From: an uncultured Verrucomicrobiota bacterium
Lineage (GTDB): Bacteria; Verrucomicrobiota; Kiritimatiellia; RFP12; UBA1067
Reading direction: 5' to 3'
DNA: 46,587 bases
Assembly: GCA_947305775.1 (NCBI GenBank)
Contig: CAMZEN010000019.1
Location: 1-46,587, forward strand
Within the stretch, counting starts at the first letter, position 1. Every line of letters begins with the position of its first letter. Shown here in pieces: positions 24,886-32,994 of the stretch. The position numbers and the translations under genes were made by a program. The notes under the pieces were generated by a model. The model was not told the origin of the DNA, made no database searches, and saw nothing but the letters and a program-made list of their open reading frames with translations.

Positions 24886-26193
24886 ATGAACAAACTAGCG
24901 AAACAGCTCAACGAAACGCTTGGCGACGCGGCGGCTTTCCTTTCCGCATCCGGCAGGCGCATGTATTTCCCATACGGCGGCATTCTTGGACAGGGCGCCG
25001 AGGCGAAATCGTGCGACATAAACGCGACCATAGGCATGGCTTTCGAAGAGGATGGCTCTCCTCTTGTCATGGACTGCTTCCGCAAGAACATCGGTCTTGA
25101 CAAGCGTGCGTTTCTCTACGCCAGCAGCTTCGGATTGCCCGATCTGCGCACGGTTTGGCGCGCGATGGAGCTCAAGAAGAATCCGTCTTTGAAGGGAAAG
25201 AAGTTCTCCAATCCGGTGGTGACAAATGCTCTTACGCACGGGCTAAGGGTTTCTGCCGAGCTGTTTGCCGATGCGCGCGACGAACTTGTCATACCTGATT
25301 TGCATTGGGACAACTACGAGTTGATCTTCAAGGATGCGGTTGGTTGCAAGGTGCGCAGGTTCAACACGTTCCGTGATGGCGCATTCGATGCCGAAGCCAT
25401 GGGGCGCGCATTGATGTCGCCGGGCGACAAGAAGATACTGATACTCAACTTTCCCAACAATCCTACAGGATACACCGCGACTTACGGCGATGTTCCCGGG
25501 ATTGTCGCCGCCGTCAAGTCTGCGGCCGGCAAGGGCAAGCGTATCGTGGTCGTGCTGGATGATGCGTACTTTGGGCTCGTCTACGAGAAGGGTGTGCATG
25601 GAGAGTCGTTGTTCGCGGAGTTTTCCGACCTTGACGAGCGCGTTCTTGCCGTCAAGCTCGACGGCACCACCAAGGAGGACTACGTCTGGGGGCTTCGTGT
25701 AGGTTTCATAGCCTTTGCATTCAAGGGCGCGACAGACGAACAGCTCAAGGCTCTCGAGGCGAAGGCCGCCGGCGATGTTAGAAGTTCGATATCCAACTCG
25801 TCTTCGCTAGGGCAGAACCTTGCCCTTGCGGCATACGCAGACCCTGCGTACGCCCGCGAGAAGCGCGAGAAGTACAATGTGCTGAAAAGGCGGTATTCCG
25901 AGATAAGGCGTGTCCTCAAGCGTCATCCGGAATATGCGGAGTTGTTCGAGACGATGCCTTTCAATTCGGGGTATTTCATGTGTGTCAGGCCGCTTGGCGT
26001 GGATGCCGAGAGCGTTCGCCGTCATCTGATAGAGAAGTACTCGACCGGAACCATCGTCCTTTCGGGGCTAATACGGCTTGCGTTCTCCACGGTTCCGACT
26101 GAACGGATCGCGGCGCTCTTCGCCAACGTAGCCGCCGCCATATCCGATCTGAAGGCGCGATCTTCAAAAAAGAAAGGAAAGAATACAAAATGA
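24886..26193 (+). CDS. PLP-dependent aminotransferase, class I/II
   Basis: A 435-residue fold-type I enzyme. Seen: NFPNNPTGY (188-196), Asp in LDDAYFG (225-231) that holds the pyridine nitrogen, Schiff-base lysine K263 in DGTTKEDYVWGLRVGF, and an arginine at 271. The N-terminal part is longer than usual and the C-terminus ends in a Lys/Ser-rich tail. The substrate cannot be told; the class includes aromatic, branched-chain and LL-DAP aminotransferases. Its promoter suggests translation from a leaderless mRNA. The stop overlaps the next start by four bases. Confidence 0.88.
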   Translation: MNKLAKQLNETLGDAAAFLSASGRRMYFPYGGILGQGAEAKSCDINATIGMAFEEDGSPLVMDCFRKNIGLDKRAFLYASSFGLPDLRTVWRAMELKKNPSLKGKKFSNPVVTNALTHGLRVSAELFADARDELVIPDLHWDNYELIFKDAVGCKVRRFNTFRDGAFDAEAMGRALMSPGDKKILILNFPNNPTGYTATYGDVPGIVAAVKSAAGKGKRIVVVLDDAYFGLVYEKGVHGESLFAEFSDLDERVLAVKLDGTTKEDYVWGLRVGFIAFAFKGATDEQLKALEAKAAGDVRSSISNSSSLGQNLALAAYADPAYAREKREKYNVLKRRYSEIRRVLKRHPEYAELFETMPFNSGYFMCVRPLGVDAESVRRHLIEKYSTGTIVLSGLIRLAFSTVPTERIAALFANVAAAISDLKARSSKKKGKNTK

Positions 26194-27725
26194 AGAGACT
26201 AATTGCCGTCGTCGCAGCATCCATCTCGCTTACATCAATCGCGGCTACATGGGAACGGGCCGGTTTGCTTCAGGTGACCGACACAACCGGCCTTGCAGTA
26301 GCTGTCGCAAAGCTTGGCGAACTGAGCGGCAACCAGATGCTTGGCGCACTTGCTGCCGCGCAAGTCGCACAGCTGCCGACAAGCGAGTTCTTCGGCCCTA
26401 TGCGTCAGGGTGGCTCGATGGCTTTCCCTGTCTATTTTGATTCGGATGTGTTCACCAAGTCGGGTGCCGGCGACGAAGAGGCGTTTGACGATCTTGACGA
26501 CAACGCAATCGAGTTTGCCGTCGTGTATCCTATGGCTCTTCCCAAGGATGAGTTCATGAAGTTGCACGACGGAGCGTTTGAGACCAACGGACTTGTCTGC
26601 GTGAAGGGGCTTCCATTCGGCGAAGCCGATGATGACGACTTCACTTACATTGCATTTGCTGAAGACGGCAGATGGGCTGTCGCTAGCGACAAGCCGGAGC
26701 AGGTGGAGATTGCGCTAAAGGATCTTGCCGAGCTCGTGGCGCCCATGGATGGCGATATCGTGCGCATCGTTGCAACGCCCAAGGGCATGGATAATTTGCG
26801 CAAGATTGTCGACATCGGAGCCAGAAAGTGCGCCGAGAAAGGCGAACAGTTAGACGAGTCTCTGTTGCATATCATCAAGGGATTGGCTTCGGCACGATAT
26901 GCTTTGCGTGTCGGGGATGCAGGAATTGATATTCACGGCGAGTATTCCGCCTTGCCCGAATCGAGGCTTTCGTCGATGGGCTCCGTTACGTTTTCCGCAG
27001 AGTCCCTGTCCGCAGCAAGTGACGATGATCTGTTGTTTACGCAGACTTCCTTCGCGAAAATGGATATCGAGTCGCAGTGGAAGCTTGTCGCAGAGGTTTT
27101 GGCCAAGCACAAGATAGATACTTCATCGTTCATGACGTGGCACTTCGCTCCGGCGAGCCGCATTGTGGTAGACCTGCCTTTGCTGGTAAAATTCATCAAG
27201 TCGGCGGATACGAACGGACTGGACGAGGTGGACTTTGATGATGTTGCCAATGATGTGAAGTCGGCGTTGTCCGGTAAGGATACTTTCGTGCCGGCAGTTG
27301 CGCCGGAGAGCATAGGGCTTGCGTTCGCAGGATACAGGCCGCAGTTCTCCGCAGCGGATCGCTTTCTCGCTACGCTACCAGAAGCGAAAGGCAAACCTTT
27401 GGTTGGAGCCTCGGTCGGTTCGCTTTCCGGCATTGTCCAGGCTATTTTGCCGGCATTCCTTGCTTCGCTCGACGATGAAGCTCGCGTCGGTGCCGCAGCA
27501 ATGGCCGCGCTTCTTCCTAAGGAGACACGATGCGGGATAGTCTCGGCTTCGTGGCGCCAGAGCGAGACGTCGGTTGCCGGAGTGTTTCGCATCTCGGCGG
27601 ACGAGATCAAGGGCATAGGCGTTGGTGTCGGGGCTATAGCTGCGGCGTCCATGAGTTTGCGCAGCGCAGCTCCCGACGATGATTTCGACGACGAAGATTT
27701 GAACGACCCGTCTGATGAAGATTGA
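26190..27725 (+). CDS. Secreted hypothetical protein
   Basis: A 511-residue protein with an N-terminal signal peptide (MKRLIAVVAASISLTSIAAT, cleavage probably near residue 19) and no other membrane segment. The mature part is acidic with Asp-rich patches (GEADDDDFTY near 135 and the C-terminal DDDFDDEDLNDPSDED) and mixed alpha/beta predicted by eye. No family recognised and no catalytic motif seen. It overlaps the aminotransferase stop (ATGA), with a purine-rich AAAGGAAAG site, and overlaps ispE by 11 bp, so it is part of this operon. Confidence 0.7.
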   Translation: MKRLIAVVAASISLTSIAATWERAGLLQVTDTTGLAVAVAKLGELSGNQMLGALAAAQVAQLPTSEFFGPMRQGGSMAFPVYFDSDVFTKSGAGDEEAFDDLDDNAIEFAVVYPMALPKDEFMKLHDGAFETNGLVCVKGLPFGEADDDDFTYIAFAEDGRWAVASDKPEQVEIALKDLAELVAPMDGDIVRIVATPKGMDNLRKIVDIGARKCAEKGEQLDESLLHIIKGLASARYALRVGDAGIDIHGEYSALPESRLSSMGSVTFSAESLSAASDDDLLFTQTSFAKMDIESQWKLVAEVLAKHKIDTSSFMTWHFAPASRIVVDLPLLVKFIKSADTNGLDEVDFDDVANDVKSALSGKDTFVPAVAPESIGLAFAGYRPQFSAADRFLATLPEAKGKPLVGASVGSLSGIVQAILPAFLASLDDEARVGAAAMAALLPKETRCGIVSASWRQSETSVAGVFRISADEIKGIGVGVGAIAAASMSLRSAAPDDDFDDEDLNDPSDED

Positions 27726-28542
27726 GGCATATGCAAAGGTAAACCTCACCCTTGAGGTCTTCGGAGTGCGTGAAGATGGATTTCACGCGCTTCGTTCAAT
27801 AGTCGTTCCTGTTTCTCTCTCCGATACCCTCGAGGTTGTTCCGGCGTCATCGCTTTCAAGCGACACCGGCTATCCGGACGACCTTTGCCTGAAGGCGGCA
27901 AGGGTTCTTTGCGACGGCAGAGGCGCTGATATTCATGTAGATAAGCGAATACCCGCAGGCGGAGGGCTTGGCGGCGGCAGTGCTGACGCGGCGGCAACCT
28001 TGATTGCGCTTAACGAAGAGTGGGGGCTTGGCAAGTCGCGTGAAGAGCTTGTCGAAATCGGCGCGAAGGTTGGTTCCGACGTTCCGTCGCTCGTTATGGG
28101 AGGGCCGGTGTTGATGGAAGGGCGTGGTGAAAAGGTAACCCCTTTCATGCGAGGCAACAGGCCGTTCCCAAGGCTCAACCTTGTCCTTTGCAACCCGGGT
28201 GTTTCCAGCTCTACCAAAGAGGTGTATGGAAAATGCAACTCGCGCGTGACAGACGACCCCTCAATAGTGTATAATATGTACTCAGCGCTCGAAAGCGGTG
28301 ATTTGGAAAGGATCGCCGCCGCGATGATGAACGACCTGCAGTCACCTGCTGTCGCGATTCACCCGGAGATAGGCGGCGCGTTGGAGCTTTTGCGGAAGTC
28401 CGGCGCAGTTGGCGCTACTATGAGCGGAAGCGGATCGACTGTGTTCGGTCTCGTCCCGGATGAAACGCGGGGGCGTGAAATAGCGGCGTTTCTGAACCTT
28501 AACGGCTTTGCGGCCTGGCCGGTTCACACGATTGTCCCGTGA
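27715..28542 (+). CDS. ispE: 4-diphosphocytidyl-2-C-methyl-D-erythritol kinase
   Basis: A 275-residue GHMP-family kinase that phosphorylates CDP-ME in the MEP (non-mevalonate) isoprenoid pathway. Seen: N-terminal AYAKVNLTLEVFGVREDGFH, the GHMP phosphate loop PAGGGLGGGSADAAATL (about 81-97), GSDVPSLVMGGPVLMEGRGE and C-terminal GATMSGSGSTVFGLV. The start overlaps the previous gene; the last ten bases (28533-28542) are also the first ten of tRNA-Gln. Confidence 0.96.
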   Translation: MKIEAYAKVNLTLEVFGVREDGFHALRSIVVPVSLSDTLEVVPASSLSSDTGYPDDLCLKAARVLCDGRGADIHVDKRIPAGGGLGGGSADAAATLIALNEEWGLGKSREELVEIGAKVGSDVPSLVMGGPVLMEGRGEKVTPFMRGNRPFPRLNLVLCNPGVSSSTKEVYGKCNSRVTDDPSIVYNMYSALESGDLERIAAAMMNDLQSPAVAIHPEIGGALELLRKSGAVGATMSGSGSTVFGLVPDETRGREIAAFLNLNGFAAWPVHTIVP

Positions 28543-28606
28543 TGTAATGGCAGCATAGGAGGTTTTGATCCTCTTCGAGGTGGTTCGAATCCACCCGGGA
28601 CAACCA
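28533..28606 (+). tRNA. tRNA-Gln (TTG)
   Basis: Acceptor TGTCCCG with CGGGACA, D arm, anticodon stem GGAGG/CCTCT around loop TTTTGAT (anticodon TTG), T arm GTGG/TTCGAAT/CCAC, discriminator A and encoded CCA. The 5' acceptor strand is inside the ispE coding end. It may be transcribed with ispE and cut out by RNase P; a TATAAT at 28270-28275 inside ispE might be a promoter but is unproven. Confidence 0.96.
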
Positions 28607-28635
28607 TCAAGCTTGCGGTTTTGGCCAAGATTCGG

Positions 28636-28641
28636 TATACT
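28636..28641 (+). promoter_or_regulatory. -10 element, leaderless type, before pcnB
   Basis: TATACT preceded by TTCGG (no TG here), 9 nt before the ATG at 28651. The spacer ATCCCACCA has no Shine-Dalgarno sequence, so the mRNA is probably leaderless or nearly so. Confidence 0.6.
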
Positions 28642-28650
28642 ATCCCACCA

Positions 28651-29880
28651 ATGTTCGATTTTTTGAAGAGGAAGCGTAATCAACCGGTCGTCTACAAGCG
28701 ATCGGAACATTGCATTTCTCGAAAGAACATTGATCCGGACGCGCTTAAGGTTCTTTACAGGCTTGCCGATGCCGGTTACACCGCATATCTTGTGGGGGGC
28801 GGCGTGCGCGATCTTCTAATGGGCCGCAAGCCAAAGGACTTCGATGTCGGAACCAGCGCTAAGCCAAACGAGGTAAAGCGGGTTTTTCGAAACTGTTTCC
28901 TTATAGGCAGGCGCTTTCGTCTAGCGCATGTGCGATTCGGAGAGAAGGTTATTGAGACGGCTACTTTCCGTCGCAATTCGCAGTCTGTTGGCGAGATCAT
29001 CGAGCATGCCTCGGAAGGTCCTTTTGAGGACAACACATTCGGCACACCAGAAACGGATGCGTACCGCCGCGACTTTACCGTCAATGGCCTGTTCTACGAC
29101 ATAAGGGATTTCAGCGTAATAGACTGGGTCGGTGGCATGAAGGACATCGAGAAGCGCGTTATACGCGCAATTGGCAACCCGGATATACGCTTCCAGGAAG
29201 ATCCCGTCCGCATGATGCGCGCGGTAAAGTTCTCGTCCAGACTGGGCTTTCGTATCGAGAGAAAGACTTTTGCCGCGATAAAGCGTCGCCACTCTTGCAT
29301 ATTGACTGCCGCACCACCAAGGGTTTGCGAGGAGGTGTTTCGCTTCTTCCCCTACGGCCATAGTGCGGAGGCGTTCAAACTTGCGTGGGAAACGGGTCTT
29401 CTGGGCGATCTTCTGCCCGATCTTTCAAAGGCGATCGACAAGTCGGGCGGTAAATCAAGCATGGCGTGGAAGTATTTGCGTGTGCTTGATGAACTTGAAA
29501 AGCTACGTGAATCGGAGGGGATTGAGGTCTCCAACGGCCTGCGTGCGGCAGTCCTTATGACCGTTATGTTGCGAAGCGGTGGAGGCAATGCCAAGGAAGG
29601 CGTCTCCCGCAAGGTCATGCAGACGATGCTCTCCGGCATAAACATACCCAAGGCGACCTATTTCACGGCGGTGTTGCTTATGGAGAGCCCTGTGCGTCTG
29701 GGGCGCAGCCCGGAGCGGGGCCATGCGCGCTTCATATACAACAAGGATTTTCTGGATGCGCTTGACTACAATAGAATCGTCTTGCGCGCTGAGGGGCGCG
29801 ACGAGCGCTTCGTCAATGAATGGGCGGATTTCTACGAACTGAAAGGAAATAAAGATGAACTGGTTCAAGACAGAAGATGA
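28651..29880 (+). CDS. pcnB: Poly(A) polymerase PcnB-like / tRNA nucleotidyltransferase family
   Basis: A 409-residue class II nucleotidyltransferase. Seen: GGGVRDLLMG and the catalytic DFDVGTS pair of Asp, RRDFTVNGLFYD, the RNA-binding helices and a basic N-terminus. The segment HCISRKNIDPDALKVLYRL before the catalytic core and the longer N-terminus fit poly(A) polymerase (PcnB) better than CCA-adding enzyme, but family members are hard to separate and many PVC bacteria carry both. All tRNAs here encode CCA, so a CCA-adding role would be only in repair. The ATG at 28651 is chosen because the -10 element leaves no room for a start upstream. It overlaps the next gene by 26 bp. Confidence 0.85.
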   Translation: MFDFLKRKRNQPVVYKRSEHCISRKNIDPDALKVLYRLADAGYTAYLVGGGVRDLLMGRKPKDFDVGTSAKPNEVKRVFRNCFLIGRRFRLAHVRFGEKVIETATFRRNSQSVGEIIEHASEGPFEDNTFGTPETDAYRRDFTVNGLFYDIRDFSVIDWVGGMKDIEKRVIRAIGNPDIRFQEDPVRMMRAVKFSSRLGFRIERKTFAAIKRRHSCILTAAPPRVCEEVFRFFPYGHSAEAFKLAWETGLLGDLLPDLSKAIDKSGGKSSMAWKYLRVLDELEKLRESEGIEVSNGLRAAVLMTVMLRSGGGNAKEGVSRKVMQTMLSGINIPKATYFTAVLLMESPVRLGRSPERGHARFIYNKDFLDALDYNRIVLRAEGRDERFVNEWADFYELKGNKDELVQDRR

Positions 29881-30469
29881 TCCTTTGGCCGAAGACTTCG
29901 TCAAGGAGATCAGGTCCACCATCCCATGGCTGCTGGCGGCCGTCGTCGTCGTCGCCGGATACTATGGGGTGAAGAATTACATTGCCTCCAGACGTGCCGC
30001 GGCGAGCGAGGCTCTTGTGAACGCCTACACCGCGGAGGAGCTGGAAGAGGCCGTTTCCAAGTTTGGCGGCTCGGATGCCGGCAGCGCATTGAGGCTTCGT
30101 CTTGCAAAGAAATACTTCGATGCCGGACGCTATCAGGAGTCTCTCGACCAGTATGAGGCGCTTTCCGGCGACAATGCCCCAGACGGTTTTGCGGATGTGC
30201 CTGCCGTCGGCAAGGCGCAGTGCCTTGAGGCGCTTGGCAATTACACCGATGCGGTTGCGGCCTACGATGCGTTCGTAGAGGCGAACCCATCAAGTTTTCT
30301 AGCCCTTACCGCCAAGCTTGGTTCTGCCCGCGCAACGGCGCTCGCCGGAGACAAGGATAAGGCCCTCGCGGCGCTGGCGGACATGAAGGCTTCCGTAAAG
30401 GGCGATGCGCTTTCCGAGGCGCGTATCGACGCCACGGAAGACTGCGTAAGGAGATCGGTCAAGAAATGA
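29855..30469 (+). CDS. Membrane-anchored tetratricopeptide-repeat protein
   Basis: A 204-residue protein with a short cytoplasmic N-terminus, one transmembrane helix (about residues 23-40, PWLLAAVVVVAGYYGV) and then TPR-like helical pairs (SALRLRLAKKYFDAGRYQESLDQYEAL, GKAQCLEALGNYTDAVAAYDAFVE). It resembles the YfgM/TPR-21 type of periplasmic ancillary protein. Strong ribosome site GAAAGGA lies in front of the ATG inside pcnB. The stop overlaps mlaE (ATGA), suggesting a link with lipid transport, unproven. Confidence 0.8.
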   Translation: MNWFKTEDDPLAEDFVKEIRSTIPWLLAAVVVVAGYYGVKNYIASRRAAASEALVNAYTAEELEEAVSKFGGSDAGSALRLRLAKKYFDAGRYQESLDQYEALSGDNAPDGFADVPAVGKAQCLEALGNYTDAVAAYDAFVEANPSSFLALTAKLGSARATALAGDKDKALAALADMKASVKGDALSEARIDATEDCVRRSVKK

Positions 30470-31212
30470 GCTTCGTGCGCGAGGTCGGCAGGACCACGCG
30501 CGTGATGTTCGCGTCAATCGCTGCGTTCCCGTCTGTGTTTCGGAGTCGCGACTCGCGTCGCGACTTCTTGGCGCAACTCTACAAGACCGGCATAGGCACG
30601 TTGCCTGTGGTTACGGTCGTTTCGCTGTTTACGGGAATGATACTGGCCCTTCAGGTTGGACTTGAGCTTAGGCGCTTCAATCAAGAGATTTATCTAGGCG
30701 CTGCCGTAATGGTGACGCTCATCCGGGAGATGGCCCCGTTCAGCTGCGGCATGTGCCTTGCGGCGTGCGTGGGGTCCGCAATCGCCGCCGAGATGGGCAC
30801 AATGGTAGTCAACGATGAAATCGCGGCGCTTGAGATAATGTCCATACCTCCGGTGCGGTTCCTTGCAGCGCCCCGCATTCTTGCCCTTGTGCTGATGGCG
30901 CCAATACTCGCGTTCTACTGCTGTGTCGTGGGCACCCTTGGCGGCGGCGTGGTGGGTACAACGCAGCTTGGCGTGAATTTCGAGCAGTACATGTCGAGCG
31001 CAATGTCGATAGCGGATACGAAGGATCTTTCCTCCGGGCTCATCAAAGCGATTGTGTTCGGTCTTGTGATAGGCACTGTGTCTGTAGCGCAGGGCTTTGG
31101 CACAAGTCTGGGCGCGACTGGCGTGGGTCGTGCTACGCAGCGCTCCGTCGTCATATCGTTCCTGCTCATCCTCATGCTGGGATACATGATAACAAGGATC
31201 TGCTATCAATGA
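30466..31212 (+). CDS. mlaE: Phospholipid ABC transporter permease MlaE
   Basis: A 248-residue permease of the MCE lipid transport system that moves phospholipids between inner and outer membrane. Seen: about five hydrophobic segments; conserved LPVVTVVSLFTGMILALQ, MVTLIREMAPF and EIAALEIMSIPPVRFLAAPR, which are hallmarks of MlaE. It is coupled to mlaF by an ATGA overlap. Confidence 0.95.
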   Translation: MSFVREVGRTTRVMFASIAAFPSVFRSRDSRRDFLAQLYKTGIGTLPVVTVVSLFTGMILALQVGLELRRFNQEIYLGAAVMVTLIREMAPFSCGMCLAACVGSAIAAEMGTMVVNDEIAALEIMSIPPVRFLAAPRILALVLMAPILAFYCCVVGTLGGGVVGTTQLGVNFEQYMSSAMSIADTKDLSSGLIKAIVFGLVIGTVSVAQGFGTSLGATGVGRATQRSVVISFLLILMLGYMITRICYQ

Positions 31213-31949
31213 GCCTGGTGGTTTTCGATGAGGTGAAGAAGGAGTTTTCAGGACGAAAGGTTCTGGACGGGCTCTCCTTCGAGGTCGAGAAGGGCGAGGT
31301 TCTGGCTCTTGTGGGGCCTTCGGGCACGGGGAAGTCCGTGACCCTCAAGCACATAGTGCGCCTGTTGACGCCTGACGACGGGCGCGTGCTGGTGGACGGA
31401 GTGGATGTGTCGGAGTGTTCGTCGAGAGAGCTTGAATCGATTCGCCGCCGCGTAGGATACCTTTTTCAGGGCGGGGCTCTCCTTGCCTGGATGACCGTCG
31501 AAGAGAACGTCGCTTTGCCGCTCAGAGAGTGCACCAGCCTTTCGGAAGAGGAGATAGACGAGCGCGTGGCAAAGGCGCTTGCGGAAGTGGAGTTGACCGA
31601 TGCCGCCGAAAAGTATCCTGCAGAGATATCTGGCGGCATGCAGAAGCGCGCCGGGCTCGCCCGCGCGATAGTGCGCGATTCAGATGTAGTGCTCTACGAC
31701 GAGCCTACTTCCGGGCTGGACCCCGTGACGTCCATAACGATCAATCGCCTCATAAGGAAGCTTAACCGCGAGCTTGGAATCACATCCATCGTGGTTACGC
31801 ACGACCTTCAGGGGGCACTAAATTTTGCAGACCGAATCCTGCTTATAAAGGACGGGAAAAAAGTCGAATGCCTGCCGCCGGCGCAGTTCGTCGAGTCGGA
31901 GAATCCTGTGGTTCGCGAGTTTCTCGTCGCCATGAAAGGGGAGCTGTAA
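31209..31949 (+). CDS. mlaF: Phospholipid ABC transporter ATPase MlaF
   Basis: A 246-residue ATPase partner of MlaE. Seen: Walker A GPSGTGKS (about 36-43), Q-loop YLFQGGAL, signature ISGGMQKRAGLARAI, Walker B VVLYDEPTSGLDPV and H-loop VVTHDLQGAL. MlaF-type features include VRRLTPDDG and the FQGGAL. The stop overlaps the mlaD start as TAATG. Confidence 0.96.
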   Translation: MSLVVFDEVKKEFSGRKVLDGLSFEVEKGEVLALVGPSGTGKSVTLKHIVRLLTPDDGRVLVDGVDVSECSSRELESIRRRVGYLFQGGALLAWMTVEENVALPLRECTSLSEEEIDERVAKALAEVELTDAAEKYPAEISGGMQKRAGLARAIVRDSDVVLYDEPTSGLDPVTSITINRLIRKLNRELGITSIVVTHDLQGALNFADRILLIKDGKKVECLPPAQFVESENPVVREFLVAMKGEL

Positions 31950-32992
31950 TGGGAAGAAGGAAAAACGATGCGTTCGCAGAGGCCGCAACAGGCATCTTCA
32001 TGATTGCCGTGCTGTCTCTTCTGGTGTATTTCACCATAGTGATATCCGGCGTAGACCTCGTCCTTGGCCGTGAGTACGTGCGCGTATCGGTGGCCTTTGA
32101 CGGAATCGGCGGACTCAAGGACAACGACAACGTTATGTACAGGGGCACTAAGGTCGGTACTGTGGACAAAGTCCAGCTGACGTCGACCAACCTGGTGGCC
32201 ATAATAGACATAGACAAGGGTGTCGTCCTGAGGACCGGCTACAAGGCATATGTGCAGTCGATGTCGCTCTTGGGCGGAAACAATCTTGTGCTCGAGGAGG
32301 GATTCGGCGAGCCCATAGACCTCTCGCATGCGCCGATGCTCCGCGGCGATACGCCGACCGACTGGATGCGTGATGTCGCGCAGATAGCGCGAAACATAAA
32401 CGAGGCGACATCGGGCGACGAACTCAGGGCGATCGTGACCAATCTTGCGATCGTTAGTGAGAAGATACGCATCGTCAGCGAACGGCTTGAGGCTGGAGAG
32501 GGTGTTCTCGGCAAGCTGCTCGCCAAGGACGACGGCGGCCTGTATGACGATCTGCGGGAGGTCGTCGCCAACGCAAAGGACGCCTCAGTGGACCTGAAGG
32601 CGACGTTGACGAACGCGACAGTCATATCCGATCGGCTGGTAAAGGGAGAGGGCCCTTTGGGCCGTCTGCTTTCGCCCGACGAGACCGCGCTTGAAGAGCT
32701 GAAGGGCGCGATAGCCGCTTTTCACAAGGCGTGCGACTCGTTTGACATGGGCGGTGAACTCAAGGCTGGTGTAACCAACGTTGTCGCAGGCGCGAACCAT
32801 CTTGTTGACTCGCTTAACGTCGTGGCGGACCGCATGAAGAACGGCGAGGGCACGCTTGGGAAGCTCTCGGCCGACGATACGCTGTACAAGGAGGTCGAGG
32901 GCCTCGTCCGCGATGTGCGTCAGGTTCTTGACAACTATCGCGATACTACGCCCATAACGACCTTCTCGTCTCTTGCGGTCGGAGCGTTCTGA
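31949..32992 (+). CDS. mlaD: MCE-domain lipid transport protein MlaD
   Basis: A 347-residue substrate-binding subunit anchored in the inner membrane. One transmembrane helix (about 12-34), an MCE domain (about 42-125: VRVSVAFDGIGGLKDNDNV, VMYRGTKVGTVDKVQL) and a long helical tail with three GEG-x-LGKL repeats (GEGVLGKLLAKDD, GEGPLGRLLSPDE, GEGTLGKLSADD), as in other non-enteric MCE proteins where the helices form a tube. ATG at 31949; an upstream frame extends but overlaps mlaF. mlaB and mlaC are not here. Confidence 0.93.
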   Translation: MGRRKNDAFAEAATGIFMIAVLSLLVYFTIVISGVDLVLGREYVRVSVAFDGIGGLKDNDNVMYRGTKVGTVDKVQLTSTNLVAIIDIDKGVVLRTGYKAYVQSMSLLGGNNLVLEEGFGEPIDLSHAPMLRGDTPTDWMRDVAQIARNINEATSGDELRAIVTNLAIVSEKIRIVSERLEAGEGVLGKLLAKDDGGLYDDLREVVANAKDASVDLKATLTNATVISDRLVKGEGPLGRLLSPDETALEELKGAIAAFHKACDSFDMGGELKAGVTNVVAGANHLVDSLNVVADRMKNGEGTLGKLSADDTLYKEVEGLVRDVRQVLDNYRDTTPITTFSSLAVGAF

Positions 32993-32994
32993 CG

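Noticed and set aside
28264..28280. A TATAAT at 28270-28275 inside ispE
   Set aside because: Inside a coding region, 260 bp from tRNA-Gln; could be chance. Not annotated without TSS data.
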